Of a stretch of 6,214 nucleotides of DNA, positions 1 through 6,214 are shown piece by piece (the stretch's first letter is position 1; each line of letters begins with the position of its first letter). Origin of the DNA: Bacteroidales bacterium (lineage in GTDB: Bacteria > Bacteroidota > Bacteroidia > Bacteroidales > UBA932); the NCBI GenBank assembly GCA_024681565.1, contig JAILAO010000031.1:1-6214 (forward strand). The letters run 5' to 3'. The notes below the pieces were generated by a model. That model was not told the origin of the DNA and searched no databases. It worked only from the letters and a program-made list of their open reading frames with translations. A program made the position numbers and the translations under genes.

Positions 1-283
1 TCTGGTCGAAAGTGCCGCCGCGGATGCCGATATCGGTCTGGATGCCCATGGCGCCGCGCTGGCGGACATCCACGCCGACGGCATATTTGAGCAGGTCATT
101 GACGGTCTGGGCCGGAGAAGAACGGATCAGCATCGTGTCCAACACCGTCACCATGCGGGCGGACTGGTGCATTGTCAAGGGGACCCGGGTCCCGCTCACG
201 GTCACTTCTTCCAGGGATTCCTGCGCGGAGAGCGCAGCGGTGGCCAGTAGCAGGCCGGCCAGACATACTAAGATCCTTCTCAC
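1..283 (-). CDS. TonB-dependent outer-membrane receptor, N-terminal part (runs off window)
   Basis: The visible 94 codons begin an outer-membrane TonB-dependent receptor, which imports a bound ligand using energy from TonB. A signal peptide covers residues 1-20 (basic MRR, hydrophobic core, LSA before Q21). A TonB-box-like EEVTVSG follows at 25-31, then the start of a plug domain: SSPAQTVNDLLKYAVGVDV at about 55-73 and the plug hallmark GIRGGTFDQ at 86-94. No carboxypeptidase-regulatory-like domain precedes the plug, so it resembles BtuB/FepA-type receptors more than SusC. The GTG start at 283 was chosen because it places the signal peptide at the N-terminus, has AAGGA four bases upstream, and lies 24 nt after a -7 box. 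The beta-barrel lies outside the window, so the ligand (cobalamin, siderophore, other) cannot be inferred. It is separated from the upstream GH2 gene by a terminator and has its own promoter. Confidence 0.88.
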   Translation of the reverse strand, partial: MRRILVCLAGLLLATAALSAQESLEEVTVSGTRVPLTMHQSARMVTVLDTMLIRSSPAQTVNDLLKYAVGVDVRQRGAMGIQTDIGIRGGTFDQ

Positions 284-307
284 TTCTTCCTTGCTTAAAA
301 ACGGCTG

Positions 308-315
308 CAAAGATA
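308..315 (-). promoter_or_regulatory. Bacteroidota -7 promoter element for the TonB-dependent receptor
   Basis: On the minus strand this reads TATCTTTG, a perfect TAnnTTTG match. It ends 24 nt before the GTG start, giving a predicted leader of about 20 nt. The nearest TTTG upstream is only 15 bp away, shorter than the usual 19-21 bp to a -33 element, so the -33 box is unresolved. The element sits directly after the U-tract of the preceding operon's terminator. Confidence 0.6.
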
Positions 316-358
316 TAAAAAATCCGCCACCAAACGTTGTCTGGCGGCGGATCTTTTG
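316..358 (-). terminator. Rho-independent terminator of the esterase-GH2 operon
   Basis: The stem pairs 322-335 with 339-352 around a 3-base loop (336-338). Read as minus-strand RNA, all 14 pairs form (12 Watson-Crick, two G-U), and the stem is followed by a run of six U. Read on the plus strand, the two wobble positions (329/345 and 333/341) become A-C mismatches, and the trailing T-run is only four. The signal is therefore clearly oriented to end transcripts from the GH2 gene, whose stop lies 14 nt before the element. Confidence 0.9.
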
Positions 359-371
359 TCAGAGGGTATCC

Positions 372-2771
372 CTATCGGGTGGACAGGGGGATGCTGAGCG
401 CTTTTTTGAATGCCGGCGAGCTGACGGACAAGGTGACGGAGCCGCTCCGGTCCGTGCTGCGCAGGATGACAAGTGCCGTTCCGTGGAAGAGGCGGACGTG
501 GCTGTCGGTGCTGATCTCGTCGGAGGTGATGTCACCGTTGGCGACGGCTGCCAGGCAGGCATTGCCCGTTACGGTGAACTGCAACTCATCTTCCGCCGTC
601 CAGACGCGGCGACCGCGGCTGTCCTGGGCTGTGATGCGCACGTACTGCAGGTCTTTGCCGTCGGCTTTCCATCCGGTGACAGCGGGTTCGGCGACCAGTT
701 TGACGGGTTTGCCTACGGTTTCGATCTTGTGACGGGCCACGACGCGGCCGTCTTTGTGGGCCACGGCCTCGATGTTGCCGCTCTTGTAAGGGATGCCTTC
801 CCACTTGATGCGGTTGCGCTGGGCGGGATCCGTATGGTTCTGTTTCACGCCCTGGCTGCGTCCGTTTACGAAGAGTTCCACTTCATCCCCGTTGGTGAAG
901 GTATAGAGGCTGACCTCCTCCCCCGCCTCGCGGTTCCAGTTTTCGCTCATATGTTCCGTACCCACCTGCACGCCGTTCCAGATGTTGTCGGCGGCCAGCT
1001 GCTCGATGATGCCGATGTGCACCACGGGTTCATCGCTGAACATGCTCTTGACCAGGTAGGCGTAGGGCTTGGGTTCGCCGGAGATGTCGAAAGCGCCCTG
1101 GGCCCAGCCCTTGGCCGGCCATCCGCCGCTCTCACCCAGGTAATCGATGGCACCCCAGTATGCGAGTCCGATGACTTTGTCGCGGTCCATCGCAAACCAG
1201 TTGCCCGGGATGCCGTTGGTATTGGCTTCGCTCTGGTAGAACATCATCCAGGGGTACCGGGCTCCGTCGCCCGGGAAATACATATAGCGGTAATTGTAGG
1301 AGGCGACATCCGTTTCGAGGGCGAGGTCGCAGGGAATCTCGTCCGTCTCCCAGTTGCGGTAGCGCGGGTGCATGGCGACAGTGGTCGGACGGGTCCGGTC
1401 ATACTTGTGCAGCAGGTTCCGCTGCAGGCGGTAGGCCGTGACGCCGAAATCGCCGAACGGTTCCGGGTTCTGCTGGAGTTCGTTGCCGAAACTCCACATG
1501 ACCACGCAGGGATGGTTGCGGTCGCGCTTGACCCACTCCACGACGTTATCCTGCCAGAGGGCTTTCCAGTCCCGGCGGCCGCCGGCATACTGCTGGTTCC
1601 ACTTGTCGTACAGTTCGTCGACGACGAGGATGCCCAGCTGGTCGCAGGCACGCAGGAAGGACTCGGAATACGGGTTGTGCGAAGTGCGGATATGATTGTA
1701 TCCGAAAGCTTTGAACATTTTAAGCAACTGCTCTTCCGCACGCGGGTAGGCGGCGGCGCCGAGCGGCCCGAGGGTGTGGTGGTTGGCCGCGCCCTTGAGG
1801 ACGACCTTCTCTCCGTTGAGCTTGAAACCGGCGGCCGGGGAGAATTCGAACGTGCGGATGCCGAAAGCTTCGCTCACGCGGTCACATACCTGGCCCTGGG
1901 CGTCGTACAGGGAGACTTCCACGGTATAAAGGTAGGGATCCTCGCAGCTCCACAGGTGCGGAGAATCCACGGTCAGCGGCTCCAGTTCATATTCGCTGCC
2001 GGGCAGCCAGTTCTTGTATTTCGTCTCGGTGCGCTGTTCGGCCACGACGGCTCCGGAGGCATCCAGCAGGCGAACGCCGAAATTGACGGTCTTGACCTCG
2101 CGCGAGCGCAGGTAGATGGCGGCCTGGATGTCGATCACGGCCTTGCCGCGGGCTACCTCCTCCGTCCGGATGTAGAGCGGATGGCGGGTGAAATAGCCAT
2201 TGGCGGGGGTGACGACGAGCTTGACGTCGCGGTAGAGGCCGCCGCCGGTATACCAGCGGGAGTTGAACGGTCCCATCGTATCTGCGCGGACGGTCAGTTC
2301 GTTGGTCCCGCCGTAATTGACTTTGTCGGTAATGTCGATCTCGAAGCCCAGGTAGCCGTAGTCCGTGCCGCCGATGCGTTCCCCGTTGAGATAGACGTCA
2401 CCGACCAGCATGATCCCTTCAAAATCCAGCAGGATGCGCTGGCCTTTGAGACGTTCGGGAATGTCCAGGGATTTGCGGTACCAGCCCACGCCGAGCTCTT
2501 TGAAGGCCCGGGCGGAAAGGGTGCTGCGGAAGTTCGCGGCAAGGTCCGTCGAGTTGCCCCGCTCGTTCGCGGTCGGGGCGATCCAGGGTTGGGAGATCTG
2601 GTAGTCATGGGGCAGGTCGACCTGCTGCCACCCCTGATGTTCTTCACCATAATGGAACTGCCAACCCGGATTGAGGTTGACGGTATCCCGTATGATGCCG
2701 TCGGCGGCGGATGCTGCCGGAAGGAAGGCCAGGATGGCTGCGGCCGCCAGGATGCTGTGTAGATGTTTCAT
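372..2771 (-). CDS. Exported glycoside hydrolase family 2 enzyme (beta-galactosidase type)
   Basis: This 799-residue retaining exo-glycosidase of family GH2 probably releases beta-galactose or a similar sugar from glycan non-reducing ends in the periplasm. A type I signal peptide spans about residues 1-22 (cleavage near ASA-ADG, no lipobox cysteine). A jelly-roll sugar-binding domain follows at about 30-190 (GVGWYRK at 94-100), then an Ig-like domain at 190-315 and a TIM barrel at 320-590 with KGAANHH from 336 and IRTSHNP at 371-377. WSFGNE at 426-431 supplies the acid/base Glu431, and QSEAN at 513-517 the probable nucleophile Glu515. The C-terminal region resembles the DUF4982 domain (about 600-660) and a GH2 C-terminal Ig domain (about 695-795). 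The open frame extends upstream to 2834, but Met at 2771 starts the signal peptide and avoids overlap with the esterase. It lies 14 nt downstream of the esterase, so it is probably cotranscribed. Substrate is not certain: beta-glucuronidase, beta-mannosidase or arabinosidase activities also occur in GH2. Confidence 0.93.
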   Translation of the reverse strand: MKHLHSILAAAAILAFLPAASAADGIIRDTVNLNPGWQFHYGEEHQGWQQVDLPHDYQISQPWIAPTANERGNSTDLAANFRSTLSARAFKELGVGWYRKSLDIPERLKGQRILLDFEGIMLVGDVYLNGERIGGTDYGYLGFEIDITDKVNYGGTNELTVRADTMGPFNSRWYTGGGLYRDVKLVVTPANGYFTRHPLYIRTEEVARGKAVIDIQAAIYLRSREVKTVNFGVRLLDASGAVVAEQRTETKYKNWLPGSEYELEPLTVDSPHLWSCEDPYLYTVEVSLYDAQGQVCDRVSEAFGIRTFEFSPAAGFKLNGEKVVLKGAANHHTLGPLGAAAYPRAEEQLLKMFKAFGYNHIRTSHNPYSESFLRACDQLGILVVDELYDKWNQQYAGGRRDWKALWQDNVVEWVKRDRNHPCVVMWSFGNELQQNPEPFGDFGVTAYRLQRNLLHKYDRTRPTTVAMHPRYRNWETDEIPCDLALETDVASYNYRYMYFPGDGARYPWMMFYQSEANTNGIPGNWFAMDRDKVIGLAYWGAIDYLGESGGWPAKGWAQGAFDISGEPKPYAYLVKSMFSDEPVVHIGIIEQLAADNIWNGVQVGTEHMSENWNREAGEEVSLYTFTNGDEVELFVNGRSQGVKQNHTDPAQRNRIKWEGIPYKSGNIEAVAHKDGRVVARHKIETVGKPVKLVAEPAVTGWKADGKDLQYVRITAQDSRGRRVWTAEDELQFTVTGNACLAAVANGDITSDEISTDSHVRLFHGTALVILRSTDRSGSVTLSVSSPAFKKALSIPLSTR

Positions 2772-2785
2772 AGGCTGAAGAGGGT

Positions 2786-3634
2786 TTATCTGGCGAAATT
2801 CTGGTTGAGCCAGCGTTCCAGTTCCCCGGTCCACTCACGCTTGTAGGCGAAGCTGTCCTGGAAGCCCCAGCCGTGTCCGCCGGAGGGATAGATGTGCAGG
2901 GTGGCGCCGACGCCGTTCTCGCGCAGGGCGAGGAAATAGTCGATGCTGTTGACGCAGGGCACCGAGGTGTCATCCGCCGAGCACATGATGAAGGCGGGCG
3001 GCGTCTGGGCATTGACCTGCTTCACGCTGGTGTACTGGTCGATCCGTGCCTGGGAAGGCTTCTCCCCGAGCATCAGGGTAGGATTGCTGCCGACGCGGCA
3101 GGTGGCGTAGAAGAGGACCTGGAAATCCGGACGGTCGGAGGCGGAGGTGAAGTGCGTAGAGACCTGTGTGGCGAGGTTGCCGCCCGCAGATGCTCCCATG
3201 ATGCCGACCTTGTGCGGGTCGATACCCCATTCCGAGGCGCGTTCGCGGAGGATTTCGATGGACCGGAGGCCGTCGCTGAGCGGGACCTCGATCTGGCCGT
3301 TGGGCATCCTGTACTTGAGTACCGCGTACGTGATGCCGAGGTTGTTGAACCAGGGTGCCATGTCATAGCCTTCGTGGTTCATCGCCAGGCGCCGGTAACC
3401 GCCGCCGGGGCACATGATGACGGCGATCCCGTTGGGCTTGGCGGCCGGGTAGACGGTGAGGGTGGCCCGGGTGATATTGGCCACGCGGCCGTTCTCGAGC
3501 GGCTGCTCGGGTCCGGTCAGTCCGCTGTCATTGGGGGCGCCGTCAGGCCAGACGTCGATTACAATCGGGCCCTTCTGGGCAAATGCGGTCAGGCAGCAGG
3601 ACGCTGCCACCAGCAGGGTGAGAAAACGTTTCAT
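2786..3634 (-). CDS. Exported alpha/beta-hydrolase esterase (acetylxylan esterase / BD-FAE-like)
   Basis: This 282-residue serine hydrolase resembles the Aes/COG0657 group that includes Bacteroidota acetyl- and feruloyl-esterases, often labelled 'endo-1,4-beta-xylanase B' in databases. It would remove acyl groups from plant or host glycans outside the inner membrane. A signal peptide covers residues 1-19 or 20 (MKRFLTLLVA start, TAFA-Q). The oxyanion-hole segment is CPGGGY at 75-80 (a GGG variant of HGG). The nucleophile elbow is GASAGG at 147-152 (Ser149), the acid is Asp222 in DDTSVP, and the base is His254 in GGHGWG. All catalytic residues are present. The open frame extends back to 4387 through the opposite-strand methyltransferase gene, but that part is a shadow; ATG at 3634 begins the signal peptide and lies 26 nt after a -7 box. 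No Shine-Dalgarno sequence is seen. It is the first gene of an operon with the GH2 gene. The ester substrate (acetyl or feruloyl) is an inference. Confidence 0.9.
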   Translation of the reverse strand: MKRFLTLLVAASCCLTAFAQKGPIVIDVWPDGAPNDSGLTGPEQPLENGRVANITRATLTVYPAAKPNGIAVIMCPGGGYRRLAMNHEGYDMAPWFNNLGITYAVLKYRMPNGQIEVPLSDGLRSIEILRERASEWGIDPHKVGIMGASAGGNLATQVSTHFTSASDRPDFQVLFYATCRVGSNPTLMLGEKPSQARIDQYTSVKQVNAQTPPAFIMCSADDTSVPCVNSIDYFLALRENGVGATLHIYPSGGHGWGFQDSFAYKREWTGELERWLNQNFAR

Positions 3635-3660
3635 GAGAATAATTGGTTTTGGTGTTTGAA

Positions 3661-3668
3661 CAAATATA
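3661..3668 (-). promoter_or_regulatory. Bacteroidota -7 promoter element for the esterase-GH2 operon
   Basis: The minus strand reads TATATTTG, a perfect TAnnTTTG match, ending 26 nt before the esterase ATG. A TTG at 3683-3685 is only 14 bp upstream, too close for a standard -33 box, so the -33 element is weak or absent. It faces away from the methyltransferase promoter at 3730-3737. Confidence 0.6.
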
Positions 3669-3683
3669 AGGAAAAAGCGGCAC

Positions 3684-3715
3684 AATCCCCTATCGGGCCC
3701 CGGAAAAATGGGATT
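3684..3715. repeat. Nested inverted repeats between the divergent promoters
   Basis: The outer arms are AATCCC (3684-3689) and GGGATT (3710-3715). An inner repeat CGGG-C-CCCG occupies 3694-3702. The element is unusually GC-rich for this otherwise AT-rich 126-bp intergenic region and lies upstream of both -7 boxes. It could be an operator or a weak hairpin. The arms are short enough that chance is possible. Confidence 0.3.
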
Positions 3716-3728
3716 AAAAGAATAATTG

Positions 3729-3745
3729 TTATCTTTGAAAGATAA
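3729..3745. promoter_or_regulatory. 17-bp perfect palindrome overlapping the methyltransferase promoter
   Basis: TTATCTTT (3729-3736) and AAAGATAA (3738-3745) are perfect inverted arms around a single central G. The left arm contains most of the -7 box, and the right arm covers the predicted transcription start. A dimeric regulator bound here would block transcription, but the binding role is inferred only from position and symmetry. Confidence 0.35.
3730..3737 (+). promoter_or_regulatory. Bacteroidota -7 promoter element for the rRNA methyltransferase operon
   Basis: The sequence TATCTTTG matches TAnnTTTG perfectly and is identical to the box in front of the TonB receptor. It ends 23 nt before the ATG at 3761, implying a leader of about 19 nt. 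No TTG is seen at the expected -33 distance. Confidence 0.6.
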
Positions 3746-3760
3746 TTTGAACGACCCACA

Positions 3761-5173
3761 ATGCCAAGACACAGCAAACTGGACATCATCCTGGAAAATC
3801 TGACCATCGAATCCGTTGCGGCGGAAGGTAAGGCAATCGCCCATACCTCCGAAGGCCAAGTGGTTTTTGTCGGCTTCGCCGTTCCCGGCGATATCGTGGA
3901 TGTCCGGCTGACCCGCAAGAAGAAGGCCTGGATGGAAGGGACGATTATCCGGCTGGTAAAGCCTTCCCCGTTGCGTTTGGAGCCGTTCTGCGAGCATTTC
4001 GGCGTGTGCGGCGGCTGCCGTTGGCAGCCTCTGCCCTATGAGATCCAGCTGGCGGCCAAGCAACGCCAGGTCTATGACCAGCTGACCCGCATCGGACACC
4101 TGACGCTGCCGGAGCTCTCTCCGATCCTGGGGTCCGACAAGACCGTCGCCTACCGCAACAAGCTGGAGTACTCGGCATCCAACAAGCGTTGGATGACCCA
4201 GGAAGAGATTGATTCCGGTATCCCCGGGCAACCCGGCCTGGGTTTCCATGTCGGAAAATTCTTCGACAAGGTGCTGGATATCCGTCACTGCCACCTGCAG
4301 CCTGAACCGACCAATGCCCTGCGTCTGTTCATCCGGGACTGGTGCCTGGAGCAGGGTGTCACTTTCTACGACATCCGGGAGAATCACGGCCAGCTGCGCA
4401 ACATGTTTGTCCGGACGACGGATGCCGGACAGGTGATGCTGATCGTCTGTTTCGGCGAGGAGTTTCCCCTGCGTGTCCCCCTGCTGGAGGCCGTTGCGCA
4501 GGCTTTTCCGCAGGTCACCTCCCTGTATTATGTCATCAATGAGAAGCGGAACGATACCATCGGAGACCAGGAGTGCATCCTGTTCCGGGGCGCAGAAGCC
4601 ATCTATGAAGAGATGGAGGGTCTCCGCTTCAAGATCGGTCCCAAATCATTCTATCAGACCAATACGGGCCAGGCTCACAGACTCTATCAAGTGGCCCGCG
4701 GATTCGCCGCCCTGACCGGCACGGAGATAGTTTATGACCTCTATACCGGCACGGGTACCATCGCACAGTTCGTCTCCTCCGGAGCGTCGAAGGTGATCGG
4801 TATCGAATATGTGCCCGAGGCCATTGAAGATGCCCGGATCAATGCCGACGGGAACGGCATCCGGAACTGCGAATTCTTTGCCGGCGACATGAAAGACATC
4901 CTGACATCGGATTTCATCGCGGAGCAAGGCCGTCCGGACGTAATCATCGCCGACCCTCCCCGCGCGGGCATGCATCCCGATGTGGTGAAGACAATCCTCG
5001 AAGCCGCTCCGAAGCGGATTGTCTATGTGAGCTGCAACCCGGCCACGCAGGCGCGGGATATGGAAATGATGAGCGGCAGTTACAAGATTACCGCCGTCCA
5101 GCCTGTGGACATGTTCCCACATACTTTCCATGTGGAGAATGTCTGCCGCCTGGAGCGGATAGAGCAAGCGTAA
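3761..5173 (+). CDS. rlmD: 23S rRNA (uracil-C5)-methyltransferase, RlmD/RumA family
   Basis: This 470-residue cytoplasmic enzyme uses S-adenosylmethionine to make 5-methyluridine in 23S rRNA (U1939 in the E. coli RumA numbering). An N-terminal TRAM RNA-binding domain spans about residues 5-65. The 4Fe-4S cluster ligands are Cys77, Cys83, Cys86 (C-x5-C-x2-C) and Cys177. A central RNA-binding region contains FYQTN at 297-301. The SAM-binding fold carries DLYTGTGT at 326-333 and IADPPRAG at 396-403. The catalytic nucleophile is Cys425 in SCNP, and the general base is Glu459 in HVEN. Length and motifs match an intact family member. ATG 3761 gives the full TRAM domain and lies 23 nt after a -7 box; there is no Shine-Dalgarno sequence. 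The antiporter gene follows after 9 nt. The target could also be U747, or both sites, since RlmC, RlmD and RlmCD share these motifs; the position cannot be read from sequence alone. Confidence 0.94.
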   Translation: MPRHSKLDIILENLTIESVAAEGKAIAHTSEGQVVFVGFAVPGDIVDVRLTRKKKAWMEGTIIRLVKPSPLRLEPFCEHFGVCGGCRWQPLPYEIQLAAKQRQVYDQLTRIGHLTLPELSPILGSDKTVAYRNKLEYSASNKRWMTQEEIDSGIPGQPGLGFHVGKFFDKVLDIRHCHLQPEPTNALRLFIRDWCLEQGVTFYDIRENHGQLRNMFVRTTDAGQVMLIVCFGEEFPLRVPLLEAVAQAFPQVTSLYYVINEKRNDTIGDQECILFRGAEAIYEEMEGLRFKIGPKSFYQTNTGQAHRLYQVARGFAALTGTEIVYDLYTGTGTIAQFVSSGASKVIGIEYVPEAIEDARINADGNGIRNCEFFAGDMKDILTSDFIAEQGRPDVIIADPPRAGMHPDVVKTILEAAPKRIVYVSCNPATQARDMEMMSGSYKITAVQPVDMFPHTFHVENVCRLERIEQA

Positions 5174-5178
5174 GGAGA
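5173..5178 (+). promoter_or_regulatory. Shine-Dalgarno sequence for the antiporter
   Basis: AGGAGA begins on the last base of the methyltransferase stop codon and lies four bases before the ATG at 5183. It is the strongest ribosome-binding match in the window. The esterase, GH2 and methyltransferase genes have none, so it fits reinitiation or translational coupling inside an operon. Confidence 0.65.
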
Positions 5179-5182
5179 GAAT

Positions 5183-6124
5183 ATGTTTTTGCAGATTGTA
5201 TTGTTGATCGCAGGCCTGGCACTGATCGTTTTCGGTGCCGACTGGCTGGTGGACGGCGCATCCGCCATCGCCCGCAAGGCCGGTATCAGCGAATTCGTCA
5301 TCGGTCTTACCATCGTGGGATTCGGTACCAGTTGTCCTGAACTGGTCGTCAGCCTGACCGGCGCCCTGCAGGGAAACGCCGATATTTCCGTCGGCAACGT
5401 GATCGGTTCCAATATTTTCAATACCCTGCTGATCCTGGGCATGACCGCTGTCATCGCCCCGATAGCCGTGACCCGGACCAACAGCCGCCGGGACATTCCT
5501 ATTGTGATGCTGGTGACCTTCCTGTTCGCTTTTTTCTGCCTTTCCGGCGAAGCGATCAACCGTTGGGAAGGCATCGCTTTCCTGGCGATCTTTATTGCCT
5601 ATCTGGTATATTGCTTCAAGACGGATGCCGGTGATGCCTCCGGCGACGAAGAGGCGTCCGCAAAGGTCATGAATATCTGGCTGGCCATCCTGCTGGTGGC
5701 GGCCGGACTGGGCGGACTGATTCTGGGCGGCCAGCTCTTTGTGAACAACGCTACCGCCATCGCCCGGGCCGTCGGTGTGTCCGACAAGTTTATTGCCATT
5801 ACGCTGCTCGCCGGAGGGACTTCCCTGCCCGAGCTGGCGACCTGCATTGTTGCGGCGGCCAAGAAGAAGGACCAGCTTGCACTGGGCAACGTGTTGGGAT
5901 CCAATGTGTTCAACATTCTGTTGATCCTGGGTACTTCCGCCGTCGTGACACCGCTTTCGACCCTGGCGATTACCTGGGTCGATCTCGGGGTCCTGCTGCT
6001 CAGCGTCATCCTGGTGTGGTTGTGGACCTATACGGGGAAGCGTGACCGGATTGACCGCTGGGAGGCCGTCCTGATGCTGCTTTGCTTCGTCGCCTACTAT
6101 ATCTGGTTGTTCATGAAACTATAA
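5183..6124 (+). CDS. Calcium/sodium antiporter, CaCA family (YrbG-like)
   Basis: This 313-residue inner-membrane cation exchanger probably extrudes Ca2+ in exchange for Na+ (or H+). About ten hydrophobic helices can be traced, near residues 3-22, 36-60, 76-95, 104-121, 128-145, 163-183, 203-226, 238-257, 265-282 and 293-312. The two ion-binding alpha repeats are both present. The first has GFGTSCPE at 46-53 and GNVIGSNIFN at 71-80; the second has GGTSLPE at 211-217 and GNVLGSNVFN at 235-244. Glu53 and Glu217 are the expected ion-coordinating acids. A short acidic loop (about 148-158, DAGDASGDEEA) joins the halves, and there is no large regulatory loop as in eukaryotic NCX. The length is usual for the prokaryotic family and the gene looks intact. 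It follows the methyltransferase by 9 nt and precedes the next gene by 11 nt, so cotranscription is likely. Cation specificity is inferred from the family. Confidence 0.93.
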   Translation: MFLQIVLLIAGLALIVFGADWLVDGASAIARKAGISEFVIGLTIVGFGTSCPELVVSLTGALQGNADISVGNVIGSNIFNTLLILGMTAVIAPIAVTRTNSRRDIPIVMLVTFLFAFFCLSGEAINRWEGIAFLAIFIAYLVYCFKTDAGDASGDEEASAKVMNIWLAILLVAAGLGGLILGGQLFVNNATAIARAVGVSDKFIAITLLAGGTSLPELATCIVAAAKKKDQLALGNVLGSNVFNILLILGTSAVVTPLSTLAITWVDLGVLLLSVILVWLWTYTGKRDRIDRWEAVLMLLCFVAYYIWLFMKL

Positions 6125-6135
6125 TTAGACGTGAT

Positions 6136-6214
6136 ATGAATCTTAAGTTCAAACCTACCAAGTACCGCTTGATGAATGTGGCCACGGGCCGGGAATTCGA
6201 CGACCGCGGATGGG
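6136..6214 (+). CDS. N-terminal fragment of an unidentified protein, possibly a threonine-synthase-like PLP enzyme
   Basis: An ATG 11 nt after the antiporter stop opens a frame that runs off the window after 26 codons. It begins MNLKFKPTKYRLMNVATGRE and continues with FDDRGW. There is no signal peptide or membrane segment, so a cytoplasmic protein is likely. The pattern YRLxNVATG-x-x-(F/Y)-x-D-x-GW recalls, from memory, the N-terminus of the threonine-synthase/cysteate-synthase-like PLP enzymes of Bacteroidales. With so few residues this remains a guess. No clear Shine-Dalgarno is present (GTGAT precedes the ATG) and there is no terminator before it, which suggests it belongs to the methyltransferase-antiporter transcript. 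Confidence 0.5.
   Translation, partial: MNLKFKPTKYRLMNVATGREFDDRGW

Noticed and set aside
284..371. A riboswitch upstream of the TonB-dependent receptor
   Set aside because: The leader after the -7 box is only about 20 nt, and the upstream hairpin is the terminator of the previous operon, so a cobalamin or similar aptamer cannot fit.
12..2762. A 916-codon open frame on the plus strand opposite the GH2 and receptor genes
   Set aside because: It lies antisense to genes with clear motifs on the minus strand, crosses the terminator and intergenic region, and its translation has no recognisable domain. Long antisense frames are a by-product of GC-rich third codon positions.
2772..2834. Upstream extension of the GH2 protein by 21 residues
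   Set aside because: It would overlap the esterase end and place a charged stretch before an evident signal peptide; Met at 2771 is the better start.
2873..3745. A 290-codon plus-strand open frame opposite the esterase
   Set aside because: It is a shadow of the esterase gene; its translation shows no family motif, and it crosses the divergent promoter region.
3635..4387. N-terminal extension of the esterase frame through the methyltransferase region
   Set aside because: The extension is antisense to the RlmD gene, shows no domain, and would bury a good signal peptide and a -7 box inside the coding region.
4646..5167. A 173-codon minus-strand frame opposite the methyltransferase
   Set aside because: It is antisense to the SAM-binding and catalytic region of RlmD; no promoter or domain supports it.

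Overview
The window looks like chromosomal DNA from a GC-rich member of the Bacteroidales (Bacteroidota). Three things point there. Three start codons are preceded by a perfect match to the Bacteroidota -7 element TAnnTTTG. Most starts lack a Shine-Dalgarno sequence. The gene content (an exported GH2 glycosidase with an exported esterase, and a TonB-dependent receptor) is typical of gut Bacteroidales. The genus cannot be named from the sequence.

Left part, minus strand, read right to left. An exported alpha/beta-hydrolase esterase (3634 to 2786) is followed after 14 nt by an exported GH2 beta-galactosidase-type glycosidase (2771 to 372). They form a compact two-gene operon with a promoter at about 3661-3668 and a strong intrinsic terminator at 316-358. 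Immediately past the terminator's U-tract lies the promoter of a separate minus-strand gene, a TonB-dependent receptor. Only its first 94 codons (signal peptide, TonB box and start of the plug) are inside the window.

Right part, plus strand. Divergent from the esterase, a promoter at 3730-3737 drives an RlmD/RumA-type rRNA uracil-C5 methyltransferase (3761-5173). After 9 nt comes a CaCA-family Na+/Ca2+ antiporter (5183-6124), and after 11 nt the start of a further gene (6136 to the window edge). The close spacing suggests one transcript. The last gene is too short to identify firmly.

Functionally, the esterase and GH2 enzyme probably act together in the periplasm or at the cell surface on an acylated, galactoside- or glycoside-containing glycan: one removes ester groups and the other cleaves the glycosidic bond. 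The methyltransferase and antiporter are housekeeping genes with no evident link to them. No mobile element, CRISPR array, tRNA or rRNA was seen. I found no convincing previously undescribed system; the most useful observations concern regulatory architecture and the operon pairing.
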